Positions 25,201-35,514 of a stretch of 64,000 bases of DNA are shown piece after piece. The position numbers were made by a program, and so were the translations under genes. The notes beneath the pieces are model-generated. The model worked only from the letters and a program-made list of their open reading frames with translations. It did not search any database and was not told the DNA's origin. Location: assembly GCA_948470475.1 (NCBI GenBank), contig OX419344.1, positions 20,555,725 through 20,619,724 of the forward strand. Direction: 5' to 3'. The stretch is from Galaxea fascicularis. Its lineage: Eukaryota > Cnidaria > Anthozoa > Scleractinia > Euphylliidae. How positions within the stretch are numbered: the first letter of the stretch is position 1; every line of letters starts with the position of its first letter.

Positions 25201-26090
25201 TCAGCACAGCAAATTGAATGAGCAGAAGGCCATAGAGGACGTGCTTCAATGTGTCAATTTTCCACACATCCCATCTCCTGGGGTACCAAAAAAATGCGCA
25301 GGGCTCAGGAGGGGTAACACATACCCTTAAGTGTCTTTTGGTGTGCGTGGATACTCAGGCTGAAATAAGGAAATGAAGTAAAGTGACATTCCTGAAAAAT
25401 GGTCATATAAGCACTTTAAATCTGCTTGGATATTAATTTTCCATTGACAACCAGTACATGTAGGTCATGGGGTGGGCCATTGCCAAGGTTATGGCCTATC
25501 CCATGTTTTGTCTACACCTTAACAACTAGTGAGCAAAATAAATGCTACAAGACTCATTTCACTTTCCCGGCATTAGGGATCAAATTATTTGGTCATCGAA
25601 CTTATCGAACGATTGGGTTTGATTAGTTCGATAATCGAGCTAATCAATCGAACTAACCTTGTTCCAAAAAGGAATAGAGTTCAAGCCACAGTATGTACAG
25701 TGTTTGCATAATATTATTAATGTAAGGGAATCTTGCCCGATTCTGTTCCATTAACGAACTCAATCGAACCCAATCGCGGGATTGGGGTTCAATTAACTTC
25801 GATTTGGTTCGATTAGTTACGTCGGGCACTCTGCATTACTACTGTTTCAACACGTGAATGACAGTTGTACTTCATCGGTCAGCGTATATGTCGATAATTT
25901 CTGGTAATAACTTTAACAGATCATCCCTGAAAATGACTGATTTTAATATCCTGGTATGAAAACGCTTAAAAAGATCATAATTGACTCAAGAAACAATGAA
26001 CGTCAGCTCACCAGGTTTACTTAATTTTACCGCATCATCAAAGGGCAACTCAAGCTGATAATAGGTGAAACTACCACCCTTTTCCCGCAT
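19254..26090 (-). CDS. Eight-exon gene for an unrecognised 329-residue serine-rich protein
   Basis: Exons are 26090-26012, 25032-24899, 23829-23630, 22715-22609, 21819-21777, 21685-21629, 20070-19976 and 19528-19254. All junctions are GT-AG, phases agree throughout (990 nt), and an in-frame TGA lies 12 bases upstream of the ATG. The protein starts MREKGGSFTYYQLELPFDD. Residues about 27-70 are rich in Ser, Arg and Cys, and 140-172 form a Ser/Lys tract (KSASSASLCSVSSTTSSKS). Then comes a compact-looking part with LFKGGPLPKQIPAHGET, GFLTGARYNRARHLDSRALS and LGVYIPKPELN, and an acidic then basic tail ending FYHDYEKSG. No signal peptide or membrane segment is visible. I do not recognise the family. 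Low-complexity N-terminus plus short conserved-looking motifs recalls cytoskeletal or ciliary proteins, but that is a guess. Intron 2 holds a SINE. Confidence 0.75.
21545..21599. repeat. (CCCCCT)n microsatellite
   Basis: A C-run followed by about eight copies of CCCCCT. It lies in intron 6 of the unrecognised eight-exon gene, just downstream of exon 6 (21685-21629) in the minus-strand sense. Poly-C and poly-G runs nearby (about 21470 and 21500) make the region prone to sequencing error. Confidence 0.9.
24548..24573. repeat. (AAAT)n microsatellite
   Basis: Five to six copies of AAAT next to the 3' end of the SINE at 24617-24826, and possibly derived from a retrotransposon tail. Confidence 0.7.
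24617..24826 (-). mobile_element. tRNA-derived SINE, full-length-looking
   Basis: The minus strand begins GGGAGCAGGGTTGGCGCAGT, with an A-box-like TGGCGCAGTGG and, about 40 bases on, a B-box GGTTCGATTCC, the pol III promoter layout of a tRNA. The unrelated body contains GGTTCTCTACTCTGCTCC, CCGGGTACTCCGGTTTTCCC and CAATTCGATCC. It is inserted in intron 2 of the eight-exon gene, in the same orientation as the gene. A decayed relative lies at 46560-46735. Confidence 0.8.
25575..25830. repeat. AATCGAAC-rich inverted repeat block
   Basis: Variants of AATCGAAC and its complement GTTCGATT recur about a dozen times, arranged so that the left half (about 25580-25660) and right half (about 25750-25825) can pair. 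It is probably a MITE or minisatellite, and it lies in intron 1 of the eight-exon gene. Confidence 0.5.
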
Positions 26091-27880
26091 CTCATGAACT
26101 CATCTTTACACCCACCACCAGTATTATCTCAACTGTTACCAGATCAGTCAGCAACAGTGTCTTCAAGACAGACCTAAACCTTCTTTCTAAGCTAAGTCAT
26201 TTTCGGCTTGGAAGGCCGCCATGTTGTTATTTGCTCACAGGCTTTTCACTCTTGTAGTTGCCTTGGCAACCTTAGAAGTCAGTTCCAGCTCCCCGTAAAC
26301 TAGATCACGGTCATCACTGGGCTTTTTACTAACGACCAAAGGGGAGCGTGACACGAGAGCCGACGACGGCGACGGCTGTGAAAATGCTTGAAAACGCCAG
26401 AAGCTTTTGCAATTTGGTGGTCTATTCCACACACCCGTGTACAAAATAGTCGGTTATTTGCGATTTCCTCCTGCCCACCCTCGGAAAACAACACTGCTTC
26501 AAGCAATTCTCCATGCATCCCCGAGCCCGAACGACTGGACTTGAATCGGATATCACAACACAGGTAAAACTAAACCACGCACAACAGTACAATGAAGAAG
26601 TTAATGATAAGTTAAAACACCTCCTTTTGTGTTGGGTCACTATCAGGATTTCATTTGGCCTGATGCAAGGATTTTTAGGAGCGAAGGAGATCTAGACTAA
26701 GCAATGACGACCAAATACAACAGCCACGCCCATGAAAACGCTGGAAAACGTCAGTTTTAAAACACTGAATCACGTTGTTACAGCCCACATCCAAAAAGGT
26801 AAGAAAAAACTTTCGTCCTGTAAGAAGGGGCCACAAACTAAACGAGACTGAATCATAAGACAACGGACAAAGTTGAGCTATCAGCAATCAATTCAATCGC
26901 TAAGTTCTTTTACTTTATTACAATATAATGGCATAAATACAAAGAATACAATAATGAAATAAAAGTAAAAAAGTAATAAAGTACATGCCATTAGGTTGAT
27001 TTTTAAAGGGCCATATAGCCCCATATTCAGGCTGCCATAAAAAACAAACCACCGGATGTACTTAAATCAAATAATGACGACCAATGTATCAAAACTGCAG
27101 TGAATTGCCCTGACGGGAAGGGTTTTCTTTTCTACAATGCACAGAGATGCCATTGACTTTAGAGCGGGAAATATTTTCCCGGGTCAACTTTTATATGTAC
27201 TTTTCATACAATGAACCTATATAAAGACGATGTGGATATTGGACTTCCTCGCGCCCAAACACCAGACAAATGCAGGACATTGCATGCACGTGTAATGTCG
27301 GGAACCTATGGTGCCGACTGCTTAATATACTAAGAATAACTGACGTAAAAACAAAACAATCGAGCCTCAAGTTTGCTTCTTATCAATCTTTCAATAAAAA
27401 GAAGCAGACGCAAAACAAATTATCTTGTTACATATCTTTTGCAATAGAAGTGGTAAAGGTATTGAACTCAAAACGGGAGAGGAGATGAGGTTAAAAAACG
27501 TCTGCCGCCAAAAGCGGGAGAGTTGGCGTCTATGAATAAATGTTTGCAGATGTTTCACTTTTTTCCCCCGACAATCTCTCGTTTTAAACCAAAATGCACA
27601 TTGACGTGTTTATCAGGAAGGAGACCAAGGGCGCATTATTTTGGGAAAATTGTGCGCGTCCTATCAAGCTCGTGACGTAACACCAGTTGGCCTATTCTCA
27701 AATTATTAATTGATATAACATTAATTAGAACAGTCCGGAATAAAAAAGGCCACTATATAAAAGCCAATCATATTAATCTACAGCTTTGACAGCTAGTTTA
27801 CGTAAAATAACGACTGCTAAAAGCACTTTGTATTCTCTTAAAAAAGAACCGATTGGCCTTCAATAAACCTGTGTCCAAGC
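26091..27880. other. Intergenic region between the eight-exon gene and reductase A
   Basis: No exon supported. Overlapping short minus-strand frames at 26235-26640 probably reflect GC-rich promoter or 5' UTR sequence of the eight-exon gene. They contain an ATG in an AACATGGCGGCC context near 26223, but that frame stops after 11 codons. Confidence 0.45.
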
Positions 27881-30800
27881 TCACTTGCGCGCTTCCAGGT
27901 CCTCTTTCGCCTTAGCTTTCATTGCTTCCTCGTATGTTGGCGTCTTTTTTATGAAACCTGAATCAATCAAGTTGTACGCCATGTCTATAATGGAAGCCTT
28001 TATGTCTGTTGGTTGGAATCCCAAGTCTTCTTTTATCTACAACAAAAATAAAAAATAAAAAAATAAAAACAAAAACGTTGAGAAAAGAACTGAAATCACG
28101 AAGAGCGCAAACGTGAGGCATTTAACAGCATTTATTAATACCCTTCAGTCACAAGGGTAAACGTGTGACTGAAATTCTCTCGCATCGCGTAGTCACGTGA
28201 TTGAAAACGCATTGACTCTTTCAAGAGTCCAACACCCGTCTTGTGTAAAACTTGGAGAATGGTATCGATATAATATCGTTGGAGTCATCATCATCATCAG
28301 CCTTTATTTAATCACGAAATCACGTTTACTTTAGTAGTCTTCCAGTGAGTCGTGATATTAAAAACTATAAGTTAAATTGTCTAATGCAATACTTATAATT
28401 ACTACAGGAGAAAAATTACAAAATATCTATACTACGTACTAAATGTTATGTATAGTAATGCATAACTGAGTCTGTGGACGGAGTGGTAAAATGAGCCAAT
28501 CCTGTGAAAGCTACTGAGCGGCACTTTCCTGTGGTTCTGTTTATTGTGCTGTAAAGGGTGGTTCTAACTTTTGAGTCTGTGGATGAAATCCTAAAGTGTG
28601 ACCATTCAAATAAAAGCTAGTGAGCTGTACTTTCCTGTGGTGCTGTTTACTAAGCTGTACAAGGTGGTTCTAACTTTTCGCTCCTGTGGATTGAAATCCT
28701 CAAATTCCTTAAGAAAACTACCGAGTACTACTCAATGGCACGATTTATACTGAAGACGGATCATCCGTCTGGGACGAGCTTGGGTAAAGAACGGTAGCTC
28801 GTCTGATAATCCGTCTGTGTCTAAATACGGGCAAGCAGATGGATCATCCGTCTTGACGAGTTATCCACGATGATTCGTCTCACAAGACGAACTATCGCGA
28901 TAACTCGTCAAGACGGATGATCCTTCTCTAGTATAAATACGGCCAATCATACTGCCCTTTTTCATGCTATAAAGGTGCTTTTCACGTACGAGTCGGTAAA
29001 GTTGAAAACTACTTAACCCAGCTTAACCCCCTGGTACTTGTTCCTGTTGGTCAGATGTATGAAAATCAAGGCCTTAGGAGTTCACCTACCAGCCGAGCCG
29101 AGCTCGCGGCTTCGCCCCTTCGTCCCTCTCATCTCACGCCAGTTCACGTTCGTTCCACAGATTTTAAAGCAAAAGAGATCTACTGCTCGCAGTCTACCCA
29201 GAACACATAACGTTCTTGAAACGATTTCAGCGACGTCATGAGTTTGCACCATTTAATAAGAGGAGGAAGGAAATACCTTCAGTGCTACAAATTACTCTAT
29301 AAAGTCATAGGAAAAAGGGCCGGAACCAATCCGATGACAGCTCTTAATTTCTCGTATGGAGTCTGAATGTATTAGGATCTGCGCACGTACCTTAGAGTTG
29401 TCTAACTTTACTTCAAGACCCAGGGTAGGTAACATCAGCTTCACAGTGGCATCAAACCAAGAAATAATTTTCAGCAAAAATGAGGGAGCCACCCTTGTAG
29501 GAACATTGTAACCTAAGAAATGTTAAGACGTGCTTTAGAGTAACATTTAGCAACGAGAAGTACCTCATTAACCCTTCTTTCCTTCCTTAAACAAGTCCAG
29601 CCTGCCTGCCTACATTATCTTCCTTCCTTCTTTTTTTCCTTTCCTGCCTACTTGCCTGCCTTCCTCCTTACCCCCCTCCTTCCTTCCGTCCTTCTTTTTC
29701 TACCTTCCAGGCTGCCTCTCTTCTTCCTTCCGTCGTTCATTCTGCCTCCCTTCCTCCTTACACCGTTCCTTCCCTGCCTGCCACCTTCCCTCCATCCTTC
29801 TTTTTCTTCCTTTCAGGCTGCCTCCTTCCTTCCTTCCGTTGTTCATTCCTACCCGCACACCTTTATTCCCTCCCTTCCTGCCTGCCTCCCTTCCTCATTA
29901 CCCCCCTCCTTCGTTCCCTCCCCCCTCCTTCCCTGTCTGCCTCCTTCCTACCATCCATCCATCTGTCCTTCCCTCCCTCCCTCCCTCCCTTCCTTCCTGC
30001 TTCTACTCTGTTTTACTCTTTTGCTCGCAACATGAATTCGCTCAATTTGTTAGTGAGTGAGATTTAAAAGCTCACCAAGAGGTCGAAATTCTTCATCCAA
30101 AATTTGTGCAATCTCTTGTACCCACATGCATTTGGTAATGGTGATGTATCTATTACCTTGGACAAAGCAAAAGAATAGTTTAATTATTACAGTACACCCC
30201 TTTCCACCCACAAATCAACAATACTCTGAAACATCATAAATGATGTAACAACACCAAGACAAAGGGCTTCAACCGTCCACAGGACACATTAATGAACTGA
30301 ATATTCATACATGTAGTTATCTGCAGGTACAGATCTAGAGAAATTTAAAGCAAATGAACAAACATTATGCTTTGTTCACCCAGAAGAACAAAAAGGGATG
30401 AAATGGCTGTGGAGACAAACAACTGTCTTTTACAGATCTTTGCACAATTGCACAACATGATAGCATTTAAAGTTTGCTTACAGTCAGTCTACCTACCAGG
30501 AGACTTAGGTGATGTCATAGCTGTAATATGTGCGGCAGCCACATCTCTGACATCACAACAGGGCATTGATAGATTTGGCAACAAGGGCATTTCACGCTGT
30601 AACAGACGCCTGTGAAACTGCAAATTGAGAAATTTGATGCAGATCATTGTACTCTTAGGGATTGAAGGGTCAAGAGAGAGCATTCTCCATTTAAACTCAG
30701 CCAGCTGTAATTGATCCTGTAATGCTGTAATAGCGAATTCCATGCAGATCAAGCAAAACAAACCCATTCATACATTTGATGGATCCATATAAAGATCCCT

Positions 30801-33502
30801 TAGTCTACAAATTTGTACCTCCATACTGGTGCAAGTGGATCCATGAAGAACTGGTCCAAGGATGAGCCCAGGATTGATAACACACAGCTCAAACTTTTCA
30901 TCATCTGGAAGAAACAATAACACTTACGTAGAAGATCAACACTACTCTTTTGAACTATATTTGAATCCTACCCATCCTAAGGTGGTCCTTTTTAAATAAA
31001 GTTGCAGTTGACTTGAACAAAGCAGGAGATATATGGGCATGCCAGCAAAAATAATTATTAACAACAGCAATTCTTTGGTGTGCAGTTGCAGGCAACTGAG
31101 CTATTCATAGATGGTGAAAATTGCTAGTTGCTAACTGAAAAGAAAAACCCTGCATCAATCCCAGGAGGAAAATTTGAGGATGTTAATTAGTGAAGCAAAC
31201 AAGCAAATAGCCTATTTCTTTGGGGACATGTGGAAGACATTCATTCCAAAACAACCTGGCAGCAAAATGTGACATCGGAGCTGAAGGAGATGGGTCTGAC
31301 ATGGGACAAGGCACAACATGTAGCCAATTAGGCAAGTCCAGATGGAGGGAGATGATCAATGCCTTATGTCCCACCAGGGTCAAAGAGGACTAACTAACCA
31401 TGCAAGCTAACATTGAAAATATCTCTTGGACCAAATGGATTTTCACTTCATGAAAATTCTTCTAGACTTTCTTAAGTATGTACTGTATTTTATATACAGT
31501 GTATGTGATATCGTCCATGAATGATCATATGTCCCCAAAAGAAGGTCAACAACATGCATGTTTTCAGTTACTGTACTTGTTGCATGCTCGCTGGCCCCCT
31601 TAAAATCATTAGCAGCCAAGTGACTTGCATGACAGCCTAACATAGATCACCCACCACCAGCACATAGAGGTGCACTATCTGCAGAACCAGAATACAAGAT
31701 GTCTGTTTTCCTTATTTTGGTCCCTACAGATTCAGCTGCCTCTAAGGTTAGTATTCAAAACCAGTTGAAATATGTTGTCTGAAGAAAAGAAACAGTTAAG
31801 GAGTAGTATAGAGTAGCACATTAAAACCTTTCAAAGCTTTTTAACCTGGCAAATTCTTGACTAGTTCCCAAGCTGCTTTCTCAGCTCGCTGCTTGCTCTT
31901 CTCATAAGGACCACTACCCTCCTCTGAGGCCCAGTCCTCCTCAGTTAAAACTTTTCCTTCAGCCAATCGGCCAGCTACAGAAAGATACATTGATGCATGT
32001 TAGTCACTTCATTAACACATTGTTCAATGCTGACATCCTGCACAATTTTAGATTACAAGAAGTCAATCCTAAAAAACAATCCTGAAAAAATTAGCAAAAG
32101 AAACTTTCACCCAAAGTTAACAAATTGAAACCAAAGTTTCTGCTAATCCTGGGTTTTTAATCCAGGGCATGCATTTGTATTTCAATCTCTTACGATAAAC
32201 TGAGGCACAAGAGCTCGTCAGCACAACTCGTTTCACTCCGCCTTTGGTCTTTGCACATGCTTCCAGCACATTTTCAGTTCCTTCCATTGCTGGTCTAATC
32301 AATTCCATCTCATCTCTTGGATTTTCCGCTGGGAAAGGCGAAGCCACATGGATCACATAGTTGCAGTCCTTGACAGCACTATCAACAAATTGTTTAAAAG
32401 GGATTTTAAAAGATTATAGATTGTGCAGGACATGTATGATCACCAATGATCCTCCTATCCGACTAAGTGGGGAGGGGTGAGGGAGAAAATGAAAAAACGG
32501 AAAGTGCCAAAGTGATGAAATGTTAAATGGAATAAAAGCACCACATTCCACTTCAACAGATTGAAATAATTGACATAGCAGGGCAAAGTTGTCAGCCCTC
32601 TAGCATGAGTCACTAATCCCCTTAACTGACTAATAAATACACCATATGGTGTGCAGTTTCAAGTGAACTGTGGGAACAAAATCTCAATAACAACAGTAAT
32701 GTTATTGAAATCGCGCACCGTGCACTGATCACTATTTAACAAGCAGACCATGTAGAGTTCATTTGCATTTTGGTCTTGTTTGATCTGTTTGTAAACTGCA
32801 AATATAGATTTTTTTTTCTTCGCTATATCCCTCCCCCTCCCCCCCGCCTCAATACCCTACCGCTATCCCTCCTCCAAGTCACCGCCTTCCTCCGCCTCTA
32901 TAGCTTCCTATCGATTGTCCTCTTCCTGGGATGCTTAAGCAATTTTTGCGTGATGTTTTTAAATTAGTTATGCATGCAGCAATTGAGAGCTACGGGCGTC
33001 ATAAGACAACAACACGAACTTGGCGAGATCAAAGATATTCCACCAGTCAAATGAATTTTCAAATGCTCGTTCAGTATTCTGTTATTTTCTTAAAATTTTT
33101 GTTTCAATTCTTAAGTCCGAAGCATGTATGAAATGACGTTGAATGACCTCGCGTGCATGACGAAGCAAGTGCATTTCAGAATAAACAAGCTGAGCTAACT
33201 TCGCACTTACTGACCAAACAACACGCAATTGTATTTTCATCGGTTGTCAAAGTAGCTTAAGCAATTTTACTCACTCATCATACTCACTCAGGCCAAGTTT
33301 CCTTTTTCAAGAGGTCTGCTTCGACTAACTCCAGTGGGTATTTGGCGTCTTTCGGAGAGAGATCTTTGAGTGGTTTTACCTTCTTCTCGTTTGTAAGGCT
33401 GCGCACAGTTCCTCTCACGATGTATTCCCCTGAGTCAATCAATTGCTTGACAACATGCATGGCAAGGAAGCCAGAGGCCCCTGTTACAAGGACGCGGGCC
33501 AT
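27881..33502 (-). CDS. Dihydroflavonol/cinnamoyl-CoA reductase-like extended SDR, paralogue A
   Basis: Eight exons (33502-33288, 32378-32194, 31974-31846, 30904-30819, 30617-30497, 30156-30076, 29512-29391, 28036-27881) join in phase into 364 residues, all GT-AG. MARVLVTGASGFLA gives the Rossmann NAD(P)-binding TGxxGxxx motif at residues 7-14. LTSSCA (about 125-130) supplies the catalytic Ser, and YEKSK gives Tyr157 and Lys161 of the SDR triad. INPGLILGP and CDVRDVA are typical of the DFR/cinnamoyl-CoA-reductase/aldehyde-reductase branch. Expected activity: NADPH-dependent reduction of a carbonyl, or the reverse oxidation, in the cytosol. The substrate cannot be read from sequence, and plant flavonoid substrates should not be assumed. 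No signal peptide. Paralogue B lies directly upstream. The start is the conserved MARV; an upstream in-frame ATG at 33583 is less likely. Introns hold a LINE remnant, a hairpin and 106 bp repeats. Confidence 0.9.
28484..28690 (-). repeat. Two units of the dispersed ~106 bp repeat, reverse orientation
   Basis: The plus strand shows CTTTCCTGTGG at about 28525 and 28630 (105 bp apart), with GGTGGTTCTAACTTTT and GAGTCTGTGGATGAAATCCT, the complement of the array at 18830-19175. It lies in intron 7 of reductase A. Confidence 0.8.
28755..28923. repeat. GACGGATCATCCGTC palindrome and 25-bp perfect hairpin
   Basis: GACGGATCATCCGTC (28755-28769) is itself a perfect palindrome. Next to it, arms 28841-28865 and 28899-28923 are perfect complements over 25 bp (GGATCATCCGTCTTGACGAG...). 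The loop carries further complementary blocks (GATTCGTCT against AGACGAACT). This is a foldback element in intron 7 of reductase A; no coding capacity. Confidence 0.75.
29573..29998. repeat. CCTT-rich low-complexity tract
   Basis: About 425 bases of almost pure pyrimidine on the plus strand (CCTT, CCTCC and CTGCC variants), in intron 6 of reductase A. The plus-strand 127-codon frame here (29652-30035) is made of Pro/Ser/Leu low complexity and is not a gene. Confidence 0.85.
31254..31393 (+). pseudogene. Remnant of the 3' end of a LINE ORF
   Basis: The plus strand encodes TWQQNVTSELKEMGLTWDKA and QHVAN and then, after a one-base frame change, KSRWREMINALCPTRVKED followed by TAA. This matches the pattern ELKEMGLTW...A...RWR..V.ALCP.R..ED seen at the C-terminus of ORFs of some non-LTR retrotransposons, from family memory. 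It sits antisense in intron 3 of reductase A and is truncated and frameshifted. Nothing of the reverse transcriptase core is present. Confidence 0.6.
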
Positions 33503-35514
33503 TTTGGATAGACTGCGATCGATATGATTTGCCTTCAGTGACGATCTGGGATGGGTTTGCGTGATCGAGGAGAAACCAACCAATGCACGTCACGCCCCTG
33601 TTACGTAATTTTTTCCCGTGAGGGGACTTGGGATATGAGAGCGATAAACATTCGTTTCGTCACACCACTGCCTGCTCCACAACGCCAGCCTTAAAACCAT
33701 TAGTGTAAAAACCAGGTTTTCCCTCTGTAATGTTAGGTTTGTCAAGGTTTTTTTCCTTGTCTGATGCACTTGTCCTGTCTCACCTCCCACACTGCATCAA
33801 ATGAGAAATACGTACTAGAGGCGGAGGTCGCACAAATGACATACTAACTCCAACGTCAACTGGACGTTTAGGGTGGGTGGGGGTAAGGCATAGCCATTTT
33901 TGAACGTTAGTGCAGGGAATTTTTACCAAAAAACTGAGCCACACAATTCAGTAGATTATTAATTGTTATTATATTGTACTTCACAAAGTAAACGAAATGA
34001 AATAAATAGCCACCCGAATGTAGCAAAGCTAATCGAGTCGGGTGGTTTCAGATAATATTAAAATACAACAAGAAAGTTGGACATGAAAATTACAAAGAAA
34101 TTAAAATATTATTAATTTAGAAAAGTGAAATCGATTCAAACAAATATATGATTACAAGTAACAACGACGCAAATAAAGTAAGTTAAAGTACGTATAGTTT
34201 ACAGGAGGTTCAGTATTAATGTAAATAAATAAATATGGAAGGTGCTATTTTAGTTCCATAAATCCAGCAGTCATTCCAGCAACAATGTTTTTTTTAGAGT
34301 CAGACTTGTTTTCATTATTGAGTAATTTTAACAAAAGTGCATGGACGTTATTGTTAAAAGACCTTGTGAATAATGAAGTCGGAAGCAAAAACACCAATAG
34401 GAAAAAAACAGATATACAAATGTGGCAACAGAACGGGTAGGGAAAGTATCATTCGATTTTGAAAAAGTCATGAAAGTACGTACTTAATTTTGTACTAGAA
34501 AATAGAGTCAATACGAAATCGAGAAAGTCTTTGTTATTTCTTGGTTTTTCATTCAAACTTCCCATTGGCCATCCCGGTAGATGAGCTTAAAGGCTTGTGT
34601 GTATATCAACTCAGAAAACACAATCACCTTGTGGTTTATTCCATGTACCATCGATAGTTTTGCAAGCCTAGTATATGCAGTACATTTTGCGTAGCGTTCG
34701 GTTGTCGGTATGGTCTAAAGCGGCAGTGGAAACCTCTTTCTTTCATCTTAGTGTAACTGTTACGCTATTAATGCGGCTGAACTTCAACTCCTTCTTCTAC
34801 AGAATGAAACTATTACCCTTTAGTATAAATCTACTAACGTTCTATGACGAATGCTGGTCTCTGATTGGCTATGCTACTCGCTATCTATTGTGTGATAGAT
34901 GGTGAGTAGCGTTGTCAACTAAATGGCGGCCACTTCTTCGCGGTTTCAAAGTGTTTAGATAATTTACTTGTTTAGTTTTGAACGACTAGTAGATTTATAC
35001 TAAAACAATTAGATTATTCGCTCTCTGATTCGGGCTGCGCCCTCATCAGCTATCACGCTATAGAAATCTCGAGTTCATAATCTAATTGTTAAATCAGAAC
35101 ACGTCAAATAAGAACACACTGATTGTTAAAATTAAACAATAAAATCATTGGAAATACAGTCAAAGCCTACTGGACACTATCTAAAAATTCGTGTTAGCGT
35201 CTTCTTGAAATATGTCAGAGTACTAGAAAACGTACTCCTTCTCTGTACCCACCCCCCCCCCCGTCCCCCGCCCTCCCGAGTGCTTCATGAGAGGTTCTCC
35301 GACTCTCCCCCACTCACCGTTTCCCCTCTGTAGCCTCGTATTCAGTGATGTTCAAGCCATAACGAGTATGAACCTTGAGTACGGCAAGCGAGCGTGAAAG
35401 AACGTGAATATGTTGATGTCACGGTCCAAGTAGCTCCAAGAGTTGCGAAGAGACTCAATAATGGTTATAATGAAATTAAATTATCAAAATGGAATATTTT
35501 TTGTTTTTGCTTTT
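33503..35514. other. Intergenic region between the two reductase genes
   Basis: About 2.0 kb from the start of paralogue A to the stop of paralogue B. No exon supported. A C-run lies near 35251-35265, and the sequence around 34851-34925 carries short inverted GATGGTGAGTAGC/GCTACTCGC motifs. Promoter elements of paralogue A must lie at its low-coordinate end, but I see no TATA box I would defend. Confidence 0.4.

Noticed and set aside
29652..30060. 127- and 73-codon Pro/Ser/Leu-rich frames
   Set aside because: Translation of the CCTT-rich low-complexity tract inside an intron.
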